A DNA stretch of 13,981 bases, taken from Deltaproteobacteria bacterium. GTDB taxonomy: Bacteria; Desulfobacterota; Desulfobulbia; Desulfobulbales; BM004. The stretch covers positions 885,084 to 899,064 of the forward strand of contig CP070776.1 of the NCBI GenBank assembly GCA_020346205.1. Direction: 5' to 3'. Position 1 is the stretch's first letter, and each line of letters begins with the position of its first letter. The notes below the pieces were generated by a model. The model was not told the DNA's origin, searched no databases, and worked only from the letters and a program-made list of their open reading frames with translations. Shown in pieces: positions 6,905-13,425 of this stretch. Position numbers and translations under genes: made by a program.

Positions 6905-7529
6905 ACCAGAAGCTAAAGCAGGCGAAAAAGATCCACAAAAAATAAGCTGGATCAGACAGATCTATGATAAATCCCTCCTTTGGGTACAGTCACCGTACGG
7001 TGTCTGGGCCCTGTTTTTGATAGCAGTTGCCGAGTCATCTTTTTTTCCCATTCCCCCAGATGTTTTTCTCATGGTTCTTTGCATATCTGTACCGCAGAAA
7101 TCGTTCCGCTACGCAGCTATCTGTGCGGCAGGTTCAGTGATAGGCGGGGCAATCGGCTACGGGTTGGGGCTGGGCTTCATGGATACAGTTGGGGTGAAAA
7201 TCCTTGAGTGGTACGGACTGCATGACAAGTACGAAGTGGTGCAGAGTCTTTACCGTCAGTATGATGCCCTAGCAGTCGGGGCAGCAGGTTTTACGCCCCT
7301 GCCCTATAAACTTTTCACAATCACTGCAGGAGCGTTCAAAATTAATTTTGCCACCTTTATTTTAGTTTCGCTGGTGGCACGCTCGGCCCGGTTTTTTCTG
7401 GTCGCAGCCTTTATTTACAAGTTCGGTGCGCCTGTCAGGCATTTTATAGAACGATATTTCAATCTTCTGACTATTTTATTCTTCATCCTGCTGATAGGTG
7501 GGTTTCTTGTGGTCAAATTGTTTTTTTAA
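6885..7529 (+). CDS. YqaA/DedA-family (VTT-domain) inner-membrane protein
   Basis: This is a 214-residue member of the VTT/DedA superfamily, nearest in style to YqaA proteins. A soluble N-terminus of about 35 residues leads to hydrophobic segments near 36-50, 58-70, 76-97, 128-150, 154-178 and 193-214. Conserved landmarks are AESSFFPIPPDVFLMVL, the re-entrant Gly-rich region GSVIGGAIGYGLG, and GFTPLPYKLFTITAGAF with the conserved proline-containing loop. DedA relatives are linked to membrane homeostasis and lipid-carrier recycling, but a YqaA function is not established. The start is uncertain: GTG 6879, ATG 6885 and ATG 6897 are all in frame and all overlap the end of pcm, and none has a good ribosome binding site, so translational coupling to pcm is likely. 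The last helix runs to the very C-terminus. Confidence 0.82.
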   Translation: MAGKMNKPEAKAGEKDPQKISWIRQIYDKSLLWVQSPYGVWALFLIAVAESSFFPIPPDVFLMVLCISVPQKSFRYAAICAAGSVIGGAIGYGLGLGFMDTVGVKILEWYGLHDKYEVVQSLYRQYDALAVGAAGFTPLPYKLFTITAGAFKINFATFILVSLVARSARFFLVAAFIYKFGAPVRHFIERYFNLLTILFFILLIGGFLVVKLFF

Positions 7530-7617
7530 GGTGAGAAAACTTTTTAAATCGGCTAGAGTCTGGGCCAGTATAAATACTGATGTCAGTCAGATGAGATAGA
7601 TCAGAGGAGGAACGAAG

Positions 7618-7731
7618 ATGTCTGCCCATGATGAACATGCCCACCATGAACCGGAAGATGAAAGCATAGGAGTGAAAGCCGGTATTTTTCTTATCCTTGT
7701 TCTGGTGGCACTTTACTTCATAGCCCTATAA
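7618..7731 (+). CDS. 37-residue His-rich, single-span membrane microprotein
   Basis: ATG 7618 is preceded by AGAGGAGG ending 7 bases upstream, one of the best ribosome binding sites in the window, which argues strongly for translation. The product starts MSAHDEHAHHEPEDES: four histidines within ten residues and six acidic residues. It then has one hydrophobic span (about 21-37, AGIFLILVLVALYFIAL) that runs to the C-terminus. A TATAAAT at 7569-7575 could be a -10 but lacks a good -35. Its last 6 bases overlap the 3' end of the convergent deaminase gene. I do not recognise the family. Size and layout resemble tiny accessory subunits of terminal oxidases such as the subunit IIa type, but no oxidase gene is visible and this is only analogy. 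The histidines could bind metal. Confidence 0.7.
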   Translation: MSAHDEHAHHEPEDESIGVKAGIFLILVLVALYFIAL

Positions 7732-9033
7732 ACTCTTTGCAAGTTTACGAACCTCGGCCATTGCCTGATCAACATCAAAGGTGAGGACCTTCCTGTCCTG
7801 CATAACTATTTTGCCGGCAATGATAGCAGTGTCAACATCTGCACCACATGCGCCATAGACAAGCAGATCAGAATGGTAAAATGGCTGCAGGTGCGGCTGT
7901 TTTATATCTATAAGAATTATATCTGCCTGTTTCCCTTGGGTCAGGCTGCCAGTTTCATTTTCTAAGCCAAGAACCTTTGCTCCGCCAATTGTGGCTATTT
8001 CCAGGATAGATTTTGCAGGGAGTGCAGTCGGGTCAAGATCTTTCACCTTGTGAAGTTTGGCGCAAATATCCATTTCAGAAAACATATCCAGCTTGTTGTT
8101 GCTGGCACAACCATCCGTTCCCAATCCCACTGAAATACCTGAATCGAGCATTTTTTTAAGAGGTGCAATGCCGGCGCCGAGCTTCATGTTGCTCTGCGGA
8201 CAGGTTGAAACTTTTGACCCGTTTTTACCCAGTATTTCAATTTCTTCCTCCTCCAACCAGACACAATGAACACAGATGGTGTCCTCATCGAGAAGCCCAA
8301 GGTTTTCCAGGTAACGGACCGGAGTTGCGCCGTGCTGCTCCTGTATCTGTTCTGCCTCAGTCCTTGTTTCTGCCAGATGCACAAAAAGTTTAACGTTTTT
8401 CTGGCAGGCCATCTCTTTGGAGCGTTTTAGAGTATCTGGGGAGCAGGTATATGGCGAATGGCAGAAAATAGCCGGTGTGAGTAAGTCATTTCTGCCTTGC
8501 CAGTTTTCAATAAATTTTGCAGCGGTTGCAACATTTTGACCGGGATCAGGGACACCGGGAGCCGGATAATCGATGACGCCCTGGGCCACAACAGACCGTA
8601 TGCCGGCTTCTATAAAGGCATCAGCCACAGAGTTTTCCAGAAAATAGCCATCCGCTGCAGTCGTAGTTCCTGACAGGATCATTTCAGCAGCCGCAAGCTT
8701 TGAGCACCAGTAAACCATTTCAGGATTAACGCTTTTGGCCTCGGCCGGGAATATATGTTCATTGAGCCAGGTCATGAGAGGGAGGTCATCTGCCATGCCC
8801 CTAAAAAGGGTCATGGGAGCATGGGTGTGAGTATTCACCAGGCCGGGCATGACGAGTTGTCCTTCAGCATCAATGGTTTTGCCGGCCTCCATTGTCTCGG
8901 GAAGATCGATAATGGGCCCCAAAGCCACAATTATTCCATCAGTTATGGCAAGAAAACCCTTGTCAAAAAACTCCAAATCCTTCCCGGCCTTGGGTAGAAT
9001 GGCACCGTTTACGATCAATATGTCACAGTTCAT
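7726..9033 (-). CDS. mtaD: 5-methylthioadenosine/S-adenosylhomocysteine deaminase
   Basis: This amidohydrolase deaminates the adenine ring of S-adenosylhomocysteine and methylthioadenosine to the inosine forms, helping to recycle the by-products of SAM-dependent reactions. From ATG 9033 it is 435 residues. The metal and catalytic motifs are in place: VMPGLVNTHTHAPMTLFRG (H69, H71), HSPYTCSPD, VHLAETRTEAE (H219, E222), SNMKLGAG, and GLGTDGCASNNKLDM (D307). The flanking beta-sandwich closes with AGKIVMQDRKVL near the C-terminus. An in-frame TTG at 9048 would add five residues; neither start has a clear ribosome binding site, and I prefer the ATG because the mature pattern (CDILIVNGAILP) begins right after it. 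It is convergent with the microprotein gene, overlapping it by 6 bases, and divergent from the arsenic fusion gene. Other ATZ/TRZ-family deaminases are less likely given the motif set. Confidence 0.9.
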   Translation of the reverse strand: MNCDILIVNGAILPKAGKDLEFFDKGFLAITDGIIVALGPIIDLPETMEAGKTIDAEGQLVMPGLVNTHTHAPMTLFRGMADDLPLMTWLNEHIFPAEAKSVNPEMVYWCSKLAAAEMILSGTTTAADGYFLENSVADAFIEAGIRSVVAQGVIDYPAPGVPDPGQNVATAAKFIENWQGRNDLLTPAIFCHSPYTCSPDTLKRSKEMACQKNVKLFVHLAETRTEAEQIQEQHGATPVRYLENLGLLDEDTICVHCVWLEEEEIEILGKNGSKVSTCPQSNMKLGAGIAPLKKMLDSGISVGLGTDGCASNNKLDMFSEMDICAKLHKVKDLDPTALPAKSILEIATIGGAKVLGLENETGSLTQGKQADIILIDIKQPHLQPFYHSDLLVYGACGADVDTAIIAGKIVMQDRKVLTFDVDQAMAEVRKLAKSL

Positions 9034-9089
9034 TTTATTGATTACCAACGTTTATTAAAAATCAATTAGGAAATGAATATTTTCTGGCA

Positions 9090-9118
9090 TTGGCAGAATC
9101 CTGTAGTAAACTTATAAA
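9090..9118 (+). promoter_or_regulatory. Promoter of the arsenic/phoBR unit
   Basis: TTGGCA (9090-9095) and TATAAA (9113-9118) are exactly 17 bases apart, with one mismatch to consensus in each hexamer. The start codon is 32 bases past the -10. It lies in the divergent gap with mtaD. I see neither a convincing long palindrome of the ArsR type nor a pair of Pho-box repeats here, and no arsR gene is in the window. Confidence 0.6.
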
Positions 9119-9150
9119 AAATACTATCCCATAATTTATTAGAGGTGTCT

Positions 9151-10695
9151 ATGTCAGAAAAAGAGAAAATAAAGGTTTTGTTCCTGTGTACAGCCAACGC
9201 CGCACGCAGCCAGATGGCAGCCGGTATCGTAAAGCACGATTTTGGCGACCGCATTGAAACATTCTCAGCAGGTACAGACCCCAAAGAGGTAAGTCGTCTG
9301 GCGGTAATGGTGCTGGATGAGATAGGAGTAGATATAAACTCTGAGACATCAGATCACCTGAATAAATACAAGGACATGCACTTTGATTATGTCATTACCC
9401 TGTGTGATGATGCCAACGAGAAATGCCCCGTGTTTTTCGGAGGAGTGCAGCGTCTGCACATGGGCTTTCCTGATCCTCCCCATACAAATGACCCCACAGA
9501 GAAGAACCTGCAGAGTTTCAGGGATGTGCGCGATTCCATCCGCAACCGCATGGAAATTTTCTTTACAGAAGAATTTGTCAAGATGGAAGTATCCCCGGTT
9601 GACATTGATGAAAAACAGATTAAGGAATTATCCTTTCTGGACCGGTTTCTGACCCTGTGGATATTTCTGGCAATGTTCGTAGGTGTAGGGTGGGGGTATC
9701 TCTTTCCAGGTATCAAGGATGTTATTAATACATTTCAGGTGGGAACCACCAATATCCCCATTGCCATAGGGTTGATCCTGATGATGTATCCGCCTCTTGC
9801 CAAGGTGAAGTACGAGCAGCTGCACCAGGTGTTCAGGAACACAAAGGTATTGGCATTGTCTCTGGTACAGAACTGGATTATAGGACCTATCCTAATGTTC
9901 TTGCTGGCCATAACCTTTCTTTCCGGGCACCAGGAATACATGGTGGGCCTCATCCTCATCGGCCTGGCCCGATGTATAGCAATGGTTATTGTCTGGAATG
10001 ACCTGGCCAAGGGCGACACCGAGTACTGCGCCGGTCTGGTGGCTTTTAACTCAATCTTCCAGGTTCTGTTTTTTTCAGTCTACGCCTATATTTTTATTAC
10101 CGTCATTCCGGGCTGGCTCGGCATGAAAGGCTTAGTGGTTGCTATCACCATGGGTGAAATTGCCAAGAGCGTCTTCATCTATCTCGGCATTCCCTTTCTG
10201 GCAGGCATGTTTTCCCGCCTGGTCGGCATTAAGGTCATGGGAAGGTCATGGTATGAAGAGAAATTTATTCCAAAAATTAGCCCTATGACCCTGATAGCAC
10301 TACTTTTCACCATCCTGGTCATGTTCTCTCTCAAAGGTGAGATAATAGTGCAACTGCCCTTTGACGTGATCAGGATTGCAGTGCCGCTCTGTATCTATTT
10401 TGTCATCATGTTCCTGGTTTCTTTCTACCTTTCCCTGAAAGCAGGAGCGACCTACGAGCAGTCTACAACGCTTTCCTTTACTGCAGCCTCAAATAACTTC
10501 GAACTGGCCATTGCTGTGGCTGTAGCAGTTTTCGGCATCAACTCGGGCCAGGCTTTTGCTGCGGTTATCGGCCCATTGGTCGAGGTGCCGGTGCTGATCA
10601 GCCTGGTGACCGTGGCCCTGAAGTTCAAGCAGAAGTATTTTCCCCATGCCGTTGAAACACCGACCGGGATCTGCCATGTATCTTGTAAAAATTAA
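9151..10695 (+). CDS. Fusion: ArsC arsenate reductase - Acr3 arsenite efflux permease
   Basis: One uninterrupted frame of 514 residues joins two arsenic-resistance enzymes. Residues about 7-142 are a thioredoxin-linked, low-molecular-weight-phosphatase-type ArsC: nucleophile loop [14 protein letters not shown] (C13, R19), TFSAGTDP, and the redox pair in [11 protein letters not shown] (C85, C92), matching the Cys triad of B. subtilis ArsC. After a linker (about 143-162), residues 163-492 form a multi-span Acr3 permease with [24 protein letters not shown], the conserved cysteine region [19 protein letters not shown] (C275), and [19 protein letters not shown]. Arsenate would be reduced in the cytosol and the arsenite exported by the attached pump. 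I use ATG 9151, which has AGAGG five bases upstream; GTG 9145 has none. The C-terminal tail ends GICHVSCKN, with two extra cysteines. phoB follows after 26 bases. Confidence 0.93.
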   Translation: MSEKEKIKVLFLCTANAARSQMAAGIVKHDFGDRIETFSAGTDPKEVSRLAVMVLDEIGVDINSETSDHLNKYKDMHFDYVITLCDDANEKCPVFFGGVQRLHMGFPDPPHTNDPTEKNLQSFRDVRDSIRNRMEIFFTEEFVKMEVSPVDIDEKQIKELSFLDRFLTLWIFLAMFVGVGWGYLFPGIKDVINTFQVGTTNIPIAIGLILMMYPPLAKVKYEQLHQVFRNTKVLALSLVQNWIIGPILMFLLAITFLSGHQEYMVGLILIGLARCIAMVIVWNDLAKGDTEYCAGLVAFNSIFQVLFFSVYAYIFITVIPGWLGMKGLVVAITMGEIAKSVFIYLGIPFLAGMFSRLVGIKVMGRSWYEEKFIPKISPMTLIALLFTILVMFSLKGEIIVQLPFDVIRIAVPLCIYFVIMFLVSFYLSLKAGATYEQSTTLSFTAASNNFELAIAVAVAVFGINSGQAFAAVIGPLVEVPVLISLVTVALKFKQKYFPHAVETPTGICHVSCKN

Positions 10696-10721
10696 AGGCA
10701 AAGAATTTTAGGAAATTGAAA

Positions 10722-11408
10722 ATGCTTGATAAGCATATACTTGTAGTTGAAGATGAAGAGGATATCCTTGAACTGGTCAGCTTTAACCTTAAAAAGGAAG
10801 GTTATCAGGTAGTGGGTGTAACTTCAGGCGAAGATGCACTGCAGGAAGTCAGGCAAAATATTCCGACTCTTATAATTCTTGATTTAATGCTTCCAGGTAA
10901 AGATGGATTTGATGTATGCAAATCATTGAGAGGTGATACTAGAACAAAAGATGTGCCAGTACTTATGCTTACTGCCAGAAGTGAAGAAGCTGATATTGTT
11001 ATTGGTCTAGAACTTGGAGCCGATGATTACCTGACAAAACCTTTCAGTCCAAGAGAACTGATTGCTAGAGTGAGAGCTATACTCCGGCGATCAAAAGCAA
11101 ATTTTATAGATTCCGAAAGTATACAAAGAGTTCATGATATTGAGGTAGATGCTAAGCGTCATGAAGTTTTAATTTCAGGAAATCCTATCAATCTTACCCC
11201 GTCAGAATTTAGGATTTTAAGTTTATTGATGGGAAAGCCGGGCTGGGTGTTTAACCGTGACCAGATTGTCGCTGCTGTCCATGACCAGGAGTATGCTGTC
11301 ACTGACCGTTCAGTTGATGTAATGATTGTTGGTTTAAGGAGAAAATTAGGGCTGTCAGGTAAGCTTATTGAAACAGTTCGCGGAGTTGGATACCGCTTGA
11401 AGGATTAG
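10722..11408 (+). CDS. phoB: PhoB-type phosphate response regulator (OmpR family)
   Basis: The 228-residue regulator has a receiver domain (1 to about 120: acidic pocket E10/D11, phospho-acceptor D54 in ILDLMLPGKDG, T84, K106 in LTKPFSP) and a C-terminal winged-helix DNA-binding domain (about 130-228: LTPSEFRILSLLM, VTDRSVDVMIVGLRRKLG, IETVRGVGYRLKD). Length and both domains match PhoB, which activates phosphate-starvation genes from 11-base repeats. A sibling OmpR-family regulator is possible, but the partner kinase has the PhoR layout and a DUF47 phosphate gene follows. AGGA at 10710-10713 lies 8 bases before ATG 10722; an upstream TTG at 10716 is less likely. The gap from the arsenic fusion gene is only 26 bases with no terminator visible. 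Codons are clearly more AT-rich than in the preceding gene. Confidence 0.88.
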   Translation: MLDKHILVVEDEEDILELVSFNLKKEGYQVVGVTSGEDALQEVRQNIPTLIILDLMLPGKDGFDVCKSLRGDTRTKDVPVLMLTARSEEADIVIGLELGADDYLTKPFSPRELIARVRAILRRSKANFIDSESIQRVHDIEVDAKRHEVLISGNPINLTPSEFRILSLLMGKPGWVFNRDQIVAAVHDQEYAVTDRSVDVMIVGLRRKLGLSGKLIETVRGVGYRLKD

Positions 11409-11410
11409 CA

Positions 11411-13237
11411 ATGCCCAGGAGAAAGCTCCTCTGGAAATTATTTCCTGCACACCTTTTGATAACAATCAGTGCTTTGATTGTTCTTACCTTGTTTGTCACG
11501 AACTCGATGCAGAATTTTTTTCTTGCTGAAACAGTTGCTGATCTTGAGGCCAGGGCTTCCCTGATTGAAAGTGAGGTAAAGAATTATTTAGCAAATAATG
11601 AACTGGCCCAGTTGAATGAATTTTGTCGCCGAGTGGGCTCCCTGGCTTCAACGCGTATTACGGTAATTCTTAATTCTGGCCAGGTGGTTGCTGATTCCCA
11701 GGAGGAAACAGGAAAAATGGAGAACCATGGCTCCAGAGAAGAAATAATTGCAGCTTTGGCAGGGAAAGTAGGCACTTCAATTCGATTCAGTAAGACCCTT
11801 CAACAGAATATGATGTATGTGGCTAAACCGCTTATATTTCATGAGAAAGCCTCTGAAAACAAAATTAATGTTAAAAGTGTTTTACGTATATCAATTCCCA
11901 TTACCACTTTTGAGCAAGAATTAAAAAAGCTGCACGGCAAGATTGCTTTAGGCAGTTTGCTTATAGCCCTCGTCACAGCAATAATAACATTGACTGTTTC
12001 ACGTCGTTTAATCAGACCTTTGGTGGCAATTAAACGTTCAGCCGAACGTTTCGGCAGAGGTGATTTCAGCCATCAGCTAACAATTAGTGAGGATACTCTT
12101 TCCATGTCGCTTGAAGTTGGCAGCCTTGTAGATACTATGAACAGGATGGCTGAACAGCTCAATGAACGCATAACAACTGCAGAAAGACAGCATCAGCAAC
12201 TTGATGCAGTCTTTTCAAGCATGGTAGAGGCAGTCATTGCTATAGACTCTTCAGAAAATGTGATAAGTTTAAATCAGGCTGCAGCAGATTTATTTATGGT
12301 AGAGCCCTCAGAAGCTGCAGGGACAAAAATTGAAAATGTTGTTGGTACCGGTGATATCCTTGATTTTGTAAAAAAGACAATGACTGGTTACAGGACAATA
12401 GAGGACGATCTTGTATTCAGTGATCAAAAGAATAAAAAGCGTTACCTTCAGGCTCATGGTACAAAATTAAGAAGTCTTGGCGGACAACATTATGGTGCTC
12501 TCATTGTACTCAATGATATTACTCGCCTTCAAAAGCTTGAAGATGTAAGACGTGATTTCGTCGCTAATGTTTCACATGAGCTAAAGACACCTATAACATC
12601 AATTAAGGGGTTTGTTGAAACTTTACTGGATGGAGCATTGGAAAACCAGCAGGATACAAAGCGATTCCTGGAAATCATAAATAAACAGGCAAACAGACTT
12701 AATAGCATAGTAGAAGACCTTCTTATACTTTCTCATTTGGAGCAGGAAGGAAAAGATAAAGTTGAATTGGTTTTTCAAGTAGAGAACTTAAGGGAGATCC
12801 TCCTGTCTGCGCTTACCGTATGCAATATTGGCGCAAAGGATAAAAATATAGAAGTTATTCTAACTTGCCCTGAATCTCTCTATGTTTCTGTAAATGCTCC
12901 ACTTTTTGAGCAGGCAATTGTTAATTTGGTCGTGAATGGTATTAAGTATAGCGATGAGAATAATAAAGTTCATGTTATGGCCAGCCGCGAGAATGGTGAA
13001 ACAAGAATAGCTGTACGTGATTTTGGTGTAGGTATTGCTGAAGAACATTTACCCCGCCTGTTCGAACGGTTTTATCGAAGTGATAAAGCACGTAGCCGCA
13101 AATTTGGTGGTACTGGACTTGGACTGGCAATTGTCAAACATATTGTCCAGGTACATGAAGGTTCAGTAGCAGTTGAAAGTGCCCTTGGAGTGGGTACTGT
13201 ATTTACTATTCGTCTCCCAGAAAGTCGGATGGCTTAA
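11411..13237 (+). CDS. phoR: PhoR-type membrane sensor histidine kinase
   Basis: The 608-residue kinase starts 2 bases after the phoB stop (AAGGA upstream), a classic two-component pair. Order of parts: first transmembrane helix about 12-31; a periplasmic domain of about 145 residues; second helix about 178-197; HAMP linker about 198-255; PAS domain about 262-370 (VFSSMVEAVIAIDSSENVISLN); HisKA with VANVSHELKTPITSIKGFVETLLDGA (phospho-acceptor H389); and HATPase with N box NLVVNGIKYS (505-514), G1 DFGVGI, F-box-like LFERFYRSD and G2 GGTGLGLAIVKHIV. The periplasmic domain is longer than in E. coli PhoR, which has almost none, and resembles the extended-sensor PhoR of Gram-positives and many other bacteria. 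In the N box the usual NLVDNAIKYS is NLVVNGIKYS; the key asparagines remain. It should control PhoB phosphorylation. Confidence 0.88.
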   Translation: MPRRKLLWKLFPAHLLITISALIVLTLFVTNSMQNFFLAETVADLEARASLIESEVKNYLANNELAQLNEFCRRVGSLASTRITVILNSGQVVADSQEETGKMENHGSREEIIAALAGKVGTSIRFSKTLQQNMMYVAKPLIFHEKASENKINVKSVLRISIPITTFEQELKKLHGKIALGSLLIALVTAIITLTVSRRLIRPLVAIKRSAERFGRGDFSHQLTISEDTLSMSLEVGSLVDTMNRMAEQLNERITTAERQHQQLDAVFSSMVEAVIAIDSSENVISLNQAAADLFMVEPSEAAGTKIENVVGTGDILDFVKKTMTGYRTIEDDLVFSDQKNKKRYLQAHGTKLRSLGGQHYGALIVLNDITRLQKLEDVRRDFVANVSHELKTPITSIKGFVETLLDGALENQQDTKRFLEIINKQANRLNSIVEDLLILSHLEQEGKDKVELVFQVENLREILLSALTVCNIGAKDKNIEVILTCPESLYVSVNAPLFEQAIVNLVVNGIKYSDENNKVHVMASRENGETRIAVRDFGVGIAEEHLPRLFERFYRSDKARSRKFGGTGLGLAIVKHIVQVHEGSVAVESALGVGTVFTIRLPESRMA

Positions 13238-13425
13238 TTATTTTACTGTTGTAGATAATGATAAAAGTTGACCGAATGAAATAAATTGTTCAAATAGAAA
13301 AAATAATTTTGTTAACGTTTTTTTTATATAATCCTCACAAAAATCTAACAAAAAGGATTAATATTTAATAAATAAAGATAATGGCTGACAAAGTCATTTC
13401 TCTTAATGAATAAAGAGGTAAATAT
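13238..13425. promoter_or_regulatory. AT-rich intergenic region with Pho-box-like and Fur-like sites
   Basis: This 188-base gap is very AT-rich. It contains GATAATGATAA at 13254-13264 (two tandem Fur-type hexamer units, the second incomplete), TATAAT at 13327-13332 without a well-spaced -35, and the 11-base direct repeat described separately at 13334-13355. GATAAT at 13378-13383 could also be a -10. I see no convincing terminator hairpin for phoR. The downstream gene probably has its own promoter here, although read-through from phoR is not excluded. Confidence 0.4.
13334..13355 (+). promoter_or_regulatory. Candidate Pho box (11-base direct repeat)
   Basis: CTCACAAAAAT (13334-13344) is followed directly by CTAACAAAAAG (13345-13355), nine of eleven bases identical. 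PhoB binds tandem 11-base units made of a CTGTCAT-like heptamer plus an AT-rich tetramer. The period and the A-rich spacers fit, but the heptamers match the E. coli consensus at only about four of seven positions. It lies 70 bases before the DUF47 start, with AT-rich -10 candidates just downstream. Confidence 0.35.

Noticed and set aside
9084..9107. Pho-box-like heptamers CTGGCAT and CTGTAGT upstream of the arsenic fusion
   Set aside because: The heptamers resemble half sites, but they are 17 bases apart rather than 11 and have no tandem partner at the correct spacing.
13381..13413. Ten-codon leader frame MADKVISLNE ahead of the DUF47 gene
   Set aside because: No convincing ribosome binding site, and a frame this short is expected by chance. 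There are no regulatory codon runs or attenuator hairpin after it.
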